DNA of 64,000 bases from an uncultured Bacteroidales bacterium (lineage in GTDB: Bacteria > Bacteroidota > Bacteroidia > Bacteroidales > Paludibacteraceae). The notes beneath the pieces are model-generated. The model was not told where the DNA came from, made no database searches, and was given only the letters and a program-made list of their open reading frames with translations. Positions 26,343 through 35,167 of the stretch are shown one piece after another (positions within the stretch are counted from its first letter, which is position 1; every line of letters begins with the position of its first letter). The DNA is taken from NCBI GenBank assembly GCA_900318245.1, contig ONJT01000006.1, forward strand, positions 1 through 64,000, given 5' to 3'. Both the position numbers and the translations under genes were made by a program.

Positions 26343-29300
26343 TTAGAATGACAAGTTAACACCTACGTTGAAGCCGCGGCTCTTCGGATAAGCCGAATAG
26401 TCAACACCCGGCTGAAGAGGATTCTTGCTTCCCAGCACATCCACCTCCGGATCGAAGCCCGAATATTTGGTTGCGCAGAAGAGATTACTTGCCTGAATAT
26501 AGATACGGCATTTGGTGATATACGCCTTGCTAATCCATTTTTCTGCCAACGAATAACCCAAGGTGAGTTGGTTGAGACGAAGGAATGAACCATCCTCTAC
26601 AAATTCGTCTGTAATCAAATAACCCTTCAAATAAGGAGAACGAGTCTTGTTCGCATTGATCGCATCCAATTCTTTAGCCATCAAATCGAAATCATATCCA
26701 ATCTCAGGACGGGCGCTAATCACATCCGGCAAATAAGCTCCGGTGGCGTCAAACATCGAGTAGCGGTTTTGGAATGCCACGTCAAACAGCATGTTACGCC
26801 AGGAGGTCTTGTTATCACTTGTTCCAATGGTCGTCCAGTCCATCTTGTTCAGATTCAGGACCTTGTTGCCGATTGCATACGTAAAGTTTGCACCCAAGTC
26901 AATCTGTCCCCATTTTTCTCCACCAATATTGAAATTGATAGAGAAACCTCCGGAACACTTAGGCAGTGCATTACCCAAAATAACCAAATCGTTGGCATCA
27001 ATCTTGCCATCCGGCGTACCATTAGCGCCTGACACATCTGCCAACTTTACCATACCCGGGTAAGCTTTACCTTGGTCTGCATGAGGTTGTACCGCATTGT
27101 CTTTCAACTGCCAGTTAACACCGCTGTAGTCCTCAAAATCCTGTGAAGCGAGATAAATACCATCGGTCTTGAAACCATAGATGTTACCTATGGCCTGACC
27201 GGGGAACGCATTAAACTCTGGCAGTGTACCGGAGAAGAGACCTGTCGGAGCCGGAAGACTCTCCAGACCACCCAGATCTTTCACGATAGTCTTGTTCGCA
27301 GCGATATTTGCGCTAACGCTCAAGTTATAATGCAAATCTTTAGCACGATGATCCAGGATGATTCCGTTCACCGAGAACTCGATACCTCTGTTCTCTGTAG
27401 AACCGATATTACGATACTGAGCAGAATAACTTTGACTTAAGTTATAGAGCAAAATCAGATCTTTCGTGGTATTGAGATAGAGATCGAGAGAACCGCTCAA
27501 ACGCTGGTTGAAGAAACCGTAATCAAGACCGAGGTTTCGGGTGATTGTGGTCTCCCATTTCAGATTCGGGTTCGCGGCAATCTTCTTGCTGCCACCGGCA
27601 ATCCAGGAAACATTCGTAATTCCGCTGATCCAGGGTGTTCCCGGTTGGCTGGTCACAAAATCAGGATACAGGTATCCCAAATTCACTTGGTTGTTACCCG
27701 CAGTACCATACGAGAAACGCAGTTTCAATTGAGACATCCAACTTTGCGCATTCTCCATGAAACTCTCCTCTGCGATATTCCATGCAACGGCTGCTGACGG
27801 GAAGAAACCCCACTGGTTTCCTTTCGTGAAACGGGAAGAACCATCAGCACGGAAGGTCAACGACACATAGTAACGAGACTTGTAATCATAGTTCGCGCGG
27901 GCAAAGAATGATAACATATTATCGTTCGGGTCGATATAGTTCGTACTGATCGAAGATTCAGCACTTCCTAATAACTGGAACACGCGCTCCGGCTCCATGG
28001 ACTTATCAAAGCCCATGAATGTCTGAGTAGCATCCCAACCTTTATTGATAAGAATCTCTTCACCCAAGAGCAACGATACATTATGCGCATTGGCAAATTT
28101 CTGCTCCCAGTTAAAAGTATTGGTCTGGCGGAACTTGGAATTAAACTCCTTCAGAACGATACCGGCACTTTTTCCCGGACACAACACTTGAGCCGTATAA
28201 GCAGTCTTTGCTCCATAGAAACGATTGGTATTCACGGATTTGTAATCGTAGCCAATCTCGGATTTCCATGTGAAATGTTTCAGAAACTTATAAGAGATAT
28301 ATCCATTCACATTGAAGCGAACCTCTTTCTTGTTCTTGTAGTTATCATGTATTACCTCCAAAGGATTGTAAAGGCTACCGAAACGGTCCTCCGGATCTTC
28401 CTCGCTCGCAGCTTGCTTTTCCAGATGTATCGGAGTATATACCACCGAGTTACGCAAACGGGACTCAGAAGCAGTCTTTGAACCTTCATCTTTTGTAGTA
28501 TTCGAACCCGATCCATTCACATTCGTGTCCGAATAACGCGTATTGAACGCGATAGTCATATTCTTGATAGGTTTGAATTTGGCCTTCAAACTCAAGTTAT
28601 TACGATGATAATCCGAGGCCTGCATGATAGCCGTGTTGTCAGTACGCGTGTAGTTAAGATTGAACGTGGCATTCTTGTTTCCACCGCTGACAGAAATACT
28701 ATGATTGCTATCAAAACCGGAACGTCCGAAGGTCTTATCCAGCCAGTCGGTACGCTCAAATGTCTCTGCATCTGCAATCAGCGTCGCAAAGTCTCCGGCA
28801 TACTGAGAGGGGAAATAGTCGTAGAAGTTAGCATCATTGACGCCGCCACGCCATAAATAAGCGTTCTCCATTTGCGTCATGATGAAATCTGTATTGCTCA
28901 ACAACTGCGGGCGTTTTGCCAGCCATTTCCAGCCCACATAACCTGCGTAATCAAAATGGAAAACCATCTTGTCCTCGCTGCTGGTATTCGCCTCTTTGGT
29001 CGTGATGATTATTACACCGTTTGCACCTTGTGCACCATAAATAGCGGTAGCCGCAGCGTCTTTCAATACATCCATCGAAGCGATGTCCGTCGGCGCAATA
29101 TCCGAGATGGAGCTGACCGGCATACCATCCACGATATACAACGGGTCGTTGCTCTGGGTCAGAGAGGTACCACCACGCACACGGATTTTTACATCAGCAT
29201 CCGGGCTACCCTCAGCCGTCGTTACGGACACACCGGCCAACTTACCTTGCAGCGCCTCTGCTGCGCTTGCTACCGGCACATCCTTAATCTGGTCGGCACT

Positions 29301-29678
29301 CACGGAACTAACCGCCGTAACGAGGTCGCGCTTCTTGGTCGTACCATAACCGGTAACCACCACCTCCTCCAGCACTTCGCTGTTCTCGGAGAGCACTACG
29401 TTCATCACGTCGCCGGTAATGTTCAACTCCTGGGTCTGCATACCGATGTAGGAGAAAACAAGCACCTTCGCATCATCCGGCACATCGAGGCTGTAATTAC
29501 CATCGAAGTCCGTCACTGTACCAATCGTGGTACCCTTCACGACTACGGAGGCCGAGATAATCGTCTCGCCCATCGGGTCTTTTACCGTTCCGCTGACCAC
29601 ACGTGCCTCAGCAGCCATGCCCACTAAAAGCAAGGCTGAAAGCATCATGGTACGGAACACTCTAAAATGTAGTTTCAT
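26343..29678 (-). CDS. SusC/RagA family TonB-dependent transporter
   Basis: 1111 residues with a signal peptide ending near AEAR. A CarboxypepD_reg-like domain (VSGTVKDPMGETIISASVVV, residues 28-110) precedes the plug (VEEVVVTGYGTTKKRDLV; DPLYIVDGMPV; MDVLKDAAATAIYGAQGANG) and a 22-strand barrel with the C-terminal FNVGVNLSF. It imports oligosaccharides released by surface pectinases, driven by TonB. There is no STN domain, so signalling to an anti-sigma factor is not indicated. No regulator gene of the HTCS or SARP type is nearby. Confidence 0.97.
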   Translation of the reverse strand: MKLHFRVFRTMMLSALLLVGMAAEARVVSGTVKDPMGETIISASVVVKGTTIGTVTDFDGNYSLDVPDDAKVLVFSYIGMQTQELNITGDVMNVVLSENSEVLEEVVVTGYGTTKKRDLVTAVSSVSADQIKDVPVASAAEALQGKLAGVSVTTAEGSPDADVKIRVRGGTSLTQSNDPLYIVDGMPVSSISDIAPTDIASMDVLKDAAATAIYGAQGANGVIIITTKEANTSSEDKMVFHFDYAGYVGWKWLAKRPQLLSNTDFIMTQMENAYLWRGGVNDANFYDYFPSQYAGDFATLIADAETFERTDWLDKTFGRSGFDSNHSISVSGGNKNATFNLNYTRTDNTAIMQASDYHRNNLSLKAKFKPIKNMTIAFNTRYSDTNVNGSGSNTTKDEGSKTASESRLRNSVVYTPIHLEKQAASEEDPEDRFGSLYNPLEVIHDNYKNKKEVRFNVNGYISYKFLKHFTWKSEIGYDYKSVNTNRFYGAKTAYTAQVLCPGKSAGIVLKEFNSKFRQTNTFNWEQKFANAHNVSLLLGEEILINKGWDATQTFMGFDKSMEPERVFQLLGSAESSISTNYIDPNDNMLSFFARANYDYKSRYYVSLTFRADGSSRFTKGNQWGFFPSAAVAWNIAEESFMENAQSWMSQLKLRFSYGTAGNNQVNLGYLYPDFVTSQPGTPWISGITNVSWIAGGSKKIAANPNLKWETTITRNLGLDYGFFNQRLSGSLDLYLNTTKDLILLYNLSQSYSAQYRNIGSTENRGIEFSVNGIILDHRAKDLHYNLSVSANIAANKTIVKDLGGLESLPAPTGLFSGTLPEFNAFPGQAIGNIYGFKTDGIYLASQDFEDYSGVNWQLKDNAVQPHADQGKAYPGMVKLADVSGANGTPDGKIDANDLVILGNALPKCSGGFSINFNIGGEKWGQIDLGANFTYAIGNKVLNLNKMDWTTIGTSDNKTSWRNMLFDVAFQNRYSMFDATGAYLPDVISARPEIGYDFDLMAKELDAINANKTRSPYLKGYLITDEFVEDGSFLRLNQLTLGYSLAEKWISKAYITKCRIYIQASNLFCATKYSGFDPEVDVLGSKNPLQPGVDYSAYPKSRGFNVGVNLSF

Positions 29679-29758
29679 AGAGAATTGTTTGTATTAGTGT
29701 TAAATGAAAAAAATGGGTTTTTCCTTATTAGCGCGCGTATACGCATTTAATTCGGCGG

Positions 29759-29790
29759 CAAAGGTACAAAAAAAAACACACATGAATGTG
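29759..29790 (-). promoter_or_regulatory. Promoter of the susC operon with palindromic site
   Basis: TACCTTTG on the - strand at 29759-29766. The -33 TTG is missing; instead the inverted repeat ACACAT-GA-ATGTGT occupies 29777-29790, suggesting activator-dependent transcription (inference). Confidence 0.55.
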
Positions 29791-29875
29791 TATTTTTTGA
29801 CGGAAATATTGCACAAATGCACTTTTTTGCCAAGTCAACTTTGCAAATCTTAACTGTTAGCCTCTAAATCTTAAT

Positions 29876-31810
29876 CTAAAACGGCTCTGCATAGGTACAT
29901 CCTTCGCGCCAGCGCGAGCAGCCGTAGCGGGTGTTACCGCGGATGATAAGTCCTTGGCGACAGACGGGACAAAGCATACCTGCCTTGTTGGTCTTCACGT
30001 CGCGCACCACGCCTGACGTCATCTCTTTGAGTTCCGTCAGGAAATCCTGCGCCTGGTATTCGCCGCGCTCTATCTCGCGCAGTTTTTTCTCCCAAAGGCC
30101 CGTCAGTTCGGCGGATTTCAGCAGCGGAGAGATGATGGTATGAATGAGGTTGATACCCGTCTCCGTCGCCCGCAGACTCTTGCCTTGCTTGACGATATAC
30201 TTGCGCTGATAGAGTTTCTCGATGATGGCTGCACGCGTAGAAGGACGGCCGATACCGTTCTCCTTCATCGCCTCGCGCAGTTCGTCGTTCTCAACGGTCT
30301 TACCAGCCGTCTCCATCGCCCGCAGCAGCGTTGCCTCGGTGTAATACTTCGGCGGCGTGGTGGTCTTCTCCTTCAGCAGCGGCTCGTGCGCTCCGCTCTC
30401 GCCTTTCACGAAAGCCGGGAGAGATTTTGTCTCCTCCGACGAGTCATCGTCGGAATCATTCGGAGTACTCAGAGTATTCGGAGTGTTCTGATTGTCTTTT
30501 TCAAAGACAGCGCGCCAGCCGGGTTTGAGGACCTCGCGGCCGGTGACCTTGAAGTCGATCTCACCGGCTTTTGCCAGCACGGTCGTGTTGCTCACCTCGC
30601 ACTCGGGATAGAAGGCCGCGATGAAATGCAGCGCTACAAGGTCATAGACCTTCTTCTCGTCCGCCGTCAGGCCTTCGGGACGCATGCCCGTCGGAATGAT
30701 CGCATGGTGATCGGTCACTTTCTTGTTGTCAAACACCTTTTTCGACTTCGGCAGTTTCGTGCCTAAAAGCGGCGCCACTTGCGGGTAGTAATCTTTGATA
30801 CCGGCTAAGGTATTCGGGACTTTCGGATAGATATCGTCGCTCAGATAGGTGGTATCCACGCGCGGATAGGTCGTCACGCGCTTCTCATAGAGCGATTGGA
30901 TGAGCTGCAGCGTCTGCTCGGCAGAGAACGAATATTTCTTGTTACAATCGACCTGCAGCGAGGTCAAGTCATACAGCTTCGGCGCGAACTCCGTTCCTTT
31001 CTTTTTCTCCACGCCGGTGATGGTCAGCGGCAGGTCCTTGATGCTGTCCACCAGCGCCTGTCCCTGCTCTTCCGACGTGATGGCGTATTCGCCTTCCTCG
31101 ACGGGAATCTGAGCGTTAAAAAGCGTATCGCGATAGTTCGTCTTCAGTTCCCAATAGGTGCGCGGCACGAAGTTCTCTATCTCCGCCTGGCGCTTCACCA
31201 CAAGCGCGAGCGTCGGCGTCTGCACGCGTCCTACGGACAGCACCTGGCGATCCTTGCCCGTCCCGCGTGCGTACCTTATGGTATACGCGCGCGTGGCGTT
31301 CATGCCCAGCAGCCAATCGCCTATAGCGCGCATCATACCCGCCTCGTACAAGTGCTGGTATTCCGATTGGTCCTTCAGTGCTTGGAAACCTTCACGAATC
31401 GCCTCTTCGGTCAACGAACTGACCCACAGACGCTTCACCGGACATTTGCAGCCCGCCTGCTGGTACACCCAGCGCTGGATGAGTTCTCCTTCCTGCCCGG
31501 CATCACCGCAGTTAATCACCTCGTCGGCTTGCTCGATCAGACTCTTGATGACGTTGAACTGCTTATGCACGCCTTCGTCGCCGGACACCTTAATAGCAAA
31601 TCGCGCAGGAATCATCGGCAGCGTACTTAGGTTCCAACCCTTCCACTGCTCTGAATATTCCTGCGGATCCAACAGTGCGCAGAGATGGCCGAAGGTCCAA
31701 GTTACCTGATAACCATTTCCCTCGAAATAGCCGTTCTTGCGCTGGTTCGCACCCAGCACACGGGCGATATACTCACCCACCGACGGTTTCTCTGCGACGC
31801 AAACTATCAT
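29876..31810 (-). CDS. topB: DNA topoisomerase III
   Basis: 644 residues. Type IA topoisomerase: TOPRIM domain starts at MIVCVAEKPSVGEYIARVLG with the acidic cluster NCGDAGQEGELI; active-site Tyr in VTTYPRVDTTYLSDDIYP near residue 330; ENGIGRPSTRAAIIEKL in the gate domain; a C-terminal zinc-binding CPVCRQGLI...C region. An Asn/Thr/Asp-rich insert (NTPNTLSTPNDSDDDSS, near residue 455) is encoded by a short ACTCCGAATACTC-type repeat. It is 2 bases downstream of the Wzc-like kinase, so it is probably expressed with the polysaccharide export genes. Confidence 0.95.
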   Translation of the reverse strand: MIVCVAEKPSVGEYIARVLGANQRKNGYFEGNGYQVTWTFGHLCALLDPQEYSEQWKGWNLSTLPMIPARFAIKVSGDEGVHKQFNVIKSLIEQADEVINCGDAGQEGELIQRWVYQQAGCKCPVKRLWVSSLTEEAIREGFQALKDQSEYQHLYEAGMMRAIGDWLLGMNATRAYTIRYARGTGKDRQVLSVGRVQTPTLALVVKRQAEIENFVPRTYWELKTNYRDTLFNAQIPVEEGEYAITSEEQGQALVDSIKDLPLTITGVEKKKGTEFAPKLYDLTSLQVDCNKKYSFSAEQTLQLIQSLYEKRVTTYPRVDTTYLSDDIYPKVPNTLAGIKDYYPQVAPLLGTKLPKSKKVFDNKKVTDHHAIIPTGMRPEGLTADEKKVYDLVALHFIAAFYPECEVSNTTVLAKAGEIDFKVTGREVLKPGWRAVFEKDNQNTPNTLSTPNDSDDDSSEETKSLPAFVKGESGAHEPLLKEKTTTPPKYYTEATLLRAMETAGKTVENDELREAMKENGIGRPSTRAAIIEKLYQRKYIVKQGKSLRATETGINLIHTIISPLLKSAELTGLWEKKLREIERGEYQAQDFLTELKEMTSGVVRDVKTNKAGMLCPVCRQGLIIRGNTRYGCSRWREGCTYAEPF

Positions 31811-31812
31811 AC

Positions 31813-34101
31813 TTATTTTTCCTGGGTTCCGTATCCGTACCCATACCCTGCGCGGTTACCTTTCGTGCCGTTGAGCACGCAAGCCACATGGTGCATACGC
31901 TCCTGATCAACAATCTGATTGATATAGTCAATCATCTCCGTCGGCGTATATTTATAGCGGCTGACGAAGATCGTCAGGTCGGCGATGCGATCCAGCAGAT
32001 AGGTGTCGCTCACGAGCGCAACCGGCGCCGTATCCACGATGATATAGTCGTAGCGCTTACGCAACTCCTTAAACAATTCCTCGAGGCGCTTGGTCTGCAA
32101 CAACTCCGCGGGGTTCGGCGGAATAGTGCCGCAAGGCAGCAAGTCGAGGTTCTTATGCTCGCCGCTCGGCACGATGATATCGTCGATCGACACGGTCGGT
32201 TCTGCCAGGTAATCCGTCAGGTGTCCCTTCTGTGACAGACCGAAATACTGAGCAATCATCGGCTTGCGGATATCCAAACCGACCAACGCCACTTTCTTTC
32301 CGAGGATAGCGAGCGACAAAGCGATATTGCTCGAGATATACGATTTTCCTTCGCCGTTGATGCACGAGGTCACGAGAATAACCGGATTCTTCACTTCCGA
32401 CGAGATCATAAAGCGCAGGTTCGTACGAATCAGACGGAACAGCTCCGCCGAGACAGTTGACTCGCCCTCACGGATCGCGATATGCGCCTGACGGGAGTTC
32501 TGAACGATCTCGCCCAGCATTGGCGCTTTCATGCGGCGCTCGTAGTCCTTCGCGTCATCAATCTTATCGTTTAAGAGCGTGTAGAGATATAGCAGAACAG
32601 CCGGGAACATCAGGCCTAAGACAAGGCACATCATCAGTAAGTTCTTCAGTTTCGGCGTCTGGCTGCGTACGTCGCGCTGCGGAACATCGAGGATCTTCGC
32701 CGGGATAGTCGTTGCCGCCAGCATCAGCGCGTTCTCTTCGCGTTTCTCATAGAGGAACAGATAGAGTTGCTCCTTGATCTTCTGATCACGAACGATGCGT
32801 ACGTACTCGCGCTCCTGCTCCGGGGCATTCTGAATCTGACGGTTGAATTTCGTATCTTGCGCCATCAGGTTACGCTGGCGGATACGCAGACTCTCGCGCA
32901 CCGAGCTGATGGTAGCGATGATGTTCTGACGCATCGAGGCCAATTGCAGATCCATCTGCTCCAGCACCGGGTTGTTCGCCGTCGCGGTACGCTGGATACG
33001 CATACGCTGCAGCACGATCGAGTTATACTCCGACAGGCTCGACTCCAACGCTGCATCGGTGATGCCGATATTGGCCGGAATGAGGCTGCCCTGTTTCGAC
33101 TCGTTATGCAGAAAAGCGTCGATATAATCCACGAGGTTCAACTGCGTCTCGATCTCCGCCAAAGCCTGTTGCTCTACGCTGTTGGCCTCTAAGACCAGAC
33201 GGGCTTGCGTCTCGATATCGGCGATCTTGTTCTTCTCTTTATATTGCGAAACGGTCTTCTCCGCCTCGCTCAGTTCCGCCGTAATGATGTTCATTCGCTC
33301 GTCGATGAACGAAGCCGTATTCGACGCCAGCATGTTCTTGTCGACAATCGCATTGAGGTTATATTGCTCAATGAGTTGATGCAGCAGCACGCGGTCGCGA
33401 TCCGGCATCGGCGACTTCATCGAGAGCTTGATGATGTTACTCTCTTTCTTATGCAGCGTGACGGAGATCCGCTTGCGGTAATCGGCTACCACCAACTCGT
33501 GACGCTTATGAATCACACGATAGGTAGTATCTCTGCTCAGTTCGCGATTCGGGTGAATAAGCAGTGTGCCGGCGAGCGTCTCTACCGGTTCGTCCAGACT
33601 CGCCACTTTCGTCGTCGAACGATGGAAGAAACCACTCTTCACGCGTACCTTATAGCCTTTCTTCGTCGGCTTCACATAGACGAGGAACGGGCGGTCCTCT
33701 CCGCGTTCACTCAGTTGCAGATACTCAATGGTCAGCGCCGGGTTTTGGAACTCGCCTCTATAGCGGAAGCCGTCCTTCACGTACGATGCTTCCCAGAGGT
33801 TGAGTGCATCCAGCGCCTGCGTGATGAGTCCGCGCGAAGAGAGAACAACTACCTCGTCCTCGGCGGCGGTGTTTCCGCCCAAACCGAGCATCGCGAGCGA
33901 GCCTAACTGATCGCCGATGCCGCCGTCTTTCTGACGCAGCACGATACTCGCGTCCGTCACCCAATCCGGCGCTTTACGCAGGTAATACGCGGTTCCCAGC
34001 AGCACGAAGCATGCCACGCTTATCGCGAACCAGTACCATTTTTCCGAAACGATGCGCACGATCTTACGCACATCGATGTCATTATTTTTGTGTTGTTCCA
34101 T
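31813..34101 (-). CDS. Wzc-like polysaccharide co-polymerase/tyrosine autokinase
   Basis: 762 residues. N-terminal Wzz domain with membrane segment at about 26-44 (WFAISVACFVLLGTAYYL), long coiled coil at about 260-440 (ERMNIITAELSEAEKTVSQY), second membrane segment near 490-510 (LLMMCLVLGLMFPAVLLYLY), then the cytoplasmic BY-kinase: Walker A SCINGEGKSYISSNIA, Walker A' ALVGLDIRKP, Walker B YIIVDTAPVAL, and a short C-terminal Tyr cluster GYGYGYGTQ. It controls capsule or exopolysaccharide chain export. It follows the Wza-like gene by 12 bases. No glycosyltransferases are in the window, so the polymer is unknown. Confidence 0.93.
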   Translation of the reverse strand: MEQHKNNDIDVRKIVRIVSEKWYWFAISVACFVLLGTAYYLRKAPDWVTDASIVLRQKDGGIGDQLGSLAMLGLGGNTAAEDEVVVLSSRGLITQALDALNLWEASYVKDGFRYRGEFQNPALTIEYLQLSERGEDRPFLVYVKPTKKGYKVRVKSGFFHRSTTKVASLDEPVETLAGTLLIHPNRELSRDTTYRVIHKRHELVVADYRKRISVTLHKKESNIIKLSMKSPMPDRDRVLLHQLIEQYNLNAIVDKNMLASNTASFIDERMNIITAELSEAEKTVSQYKEKNKIADIETQARLVLEANSVEQQALAEIETQLNLVDYIDAFLHNESKQGSLIPANIGITDAALESSLSEYNSIVLQRMRIQRTATANNPVLEQMDLQLASMRQNIIATISSVRESLRIRQRNLMAQDTKFNRQIQNAPEQEREYVRIVRDQKIKEQLYLFLYEKREENALMLAATTIPAKILDVPQRDVRSQTPKLKNLLMMCLVLGLMFPAVLLYLYTLLNDKIDDAKDYERRMKAPMLGEIVQNSRQAHIAIREGESTVSAELFRLIRTNLRFMISSEVKNPVILVTSCINGEGKSYISSNIALSLAILGKKVALVGLDIRKPMIAQYFGLSQKGHLTDYLAEPTVSIDDIIVPSGEHKNLDLLPCGTIPPNPAELLQTKRLEELFKELRKRYDYIIVDTAPVALVSDTYLLDRIADLTIFVSRYKYTPTEMIDYINQIVDQERMHHVACVLNGTKGNRAGYGYGYGTQEK

Positions 34102-34113
34102 TCTCAGAAAATT

Positions 34114-34914
34114 TTATTTTCTCACTGCGGTAACCACGGTCACTACTACAGTAGCAGCACTCGCCAAGGTAGACACCATACTCAGCCACAGACTCGTGTT
34201 CGCACTGTTCACTACGCGCACTTTGTTCGGCGAGACATACACCACATCGTTTTGCTGCAGGAAGAAATACGGCGAAGAAAAGATATTTGCGTCGCGCAGA
34301 TTCAGACGTGCGATCTGCAACTTACCGTCCACTTCACGCGTCACGAGCACATTGTCGCGACGACCGTACGGCGTCAAATCGCCGGCAGCTGCCAGTGCCT
34401 CGAACAACGTCAAGCGACCGCCCGCCATTCCTACATTTCCGGGACGACTCACCTCACCCAACACCGCTACTTTCGCATTCACGATATGCGCATGTACCTG
34501 CGGATTGAGCACCTGAGCCTCCAGTTTCTCCTTCACCATGATCTCTACCTCGTTGCGCTTCAAGCCCGCTACGTGCAACTTGCCCAAGACCGGAAAGTCA
34601 ATATCTCCGTTTTCATCCACGATGTAGTATTGCAGCGCAGGCGTCGTCGACAAAGTCGTCGATCCGGGCGTAGCATACACCACGGCCGGCAGGTTATACG
34701 GTACCACCGCCTCGAGGTCCAAAGCCGATACATAAATCGTGAGCGCGTCGCCGATACGAATGGTCAACTCCGATTGCGATTGGAAGTGCGCATTGATCGA
34801 GTCCTCCATCTCCGGTTTCGCATTCGACACATAGGTCATCTGTTTCTGGGTTACGCAACTCGCCATCAGCGTAGCTGCGACAACCGCAAGAGTGATTTGC
34901 AAAAATTTACGCAT
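34114..34914 (-). CDS. Wza-like polysaccharide export lipoprotein
   Basis: 266 residues. Lipoprotein signal MRKFLQITLAVVAATLMASC. Poly_export domain (LTIRIGDALTIYVSALDLEA; YYIVDENGDIDFPVLGKLHV) followed by a SLBB domain (VAVLGEVSRPGNVGMAGGRL; LFEALAAAGDLTPYGRRDNV). A C-terminal hydrophobic helix (SLWLSMVSTLASAATVVVTV) probably spans the outer membrane, as in Wza. First gene of the export-topB operon. Confidence 0.94.
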   Translation of the reverse strand: MRKFLQITLAVVAATLMASCVTQKQMTYVSNAKPEMEDSINAHFQSQSELTIRIGDALTIYVSALDLEAVVPYNLPAVVYATPGSTTLSTTPALQYYIVDENGDIDFPVLGKLHVAGLKRNEVEIMVKEKLEAQVLNPQVHAHIVNAKVAVLGEVSRPGNVGMAGGRLTLFEALAAAGDLTPYGRRDNVLVTREVDGKLQIARLNLRDANIFSSPYFFLQQNDVVYVSPNKVRVVNSANTSLWLSMVSTLASAATVVVTVVTAVRK

Positions 34915-34934
34915 AGTTATTCAAAATAAGCGTG

Positions 34935-34965
34935 CAAAGGTACAACAAAAAAATGGAATATGCAA
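34935..34965 (-). promoter_or_regulatory. Promoter of the export/topB operon
   Basis: - strand TACCTTTG at 34935-34942 and TTG at 34963-34965, 20 bases apart; divergent from the sigma-54 gene promoter 28 bases away. Confidence 0.75.
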
Positions 34966-34992
34966 GAATTTAGCCCAAAAAAGTGCATATAC

Positions 34993-35023
34993 TTGCATAT
35001 TTCAAAAAAAAACACTAATTTTG
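34993..35023 (+). promoter_or_regulatory. Promoter of the sigma-54 activator gene
   Basis: TTG at 34993-34995 and TAATTTTG at 35016-35023. The 144-base leader that follows holds a GC-rich filler (35041-35100) with hairpin GTAAAC-CAGCGAAGC-GTTTAC. Confidence 0.7.
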
Positions 35024-35167
35024 TGCCCGATTTATTAATGGGGTCCCCGGCGTAAACCAGCGAAGCGTTTACGATGGGGAGAGCGGAGCGCCCGAGTACC
35101 TACCGTTAAAACGTGGTTTTGACGCGCGTACGAGGGATGCGAACGCGAGACATTTTGTCAGGTTTTT

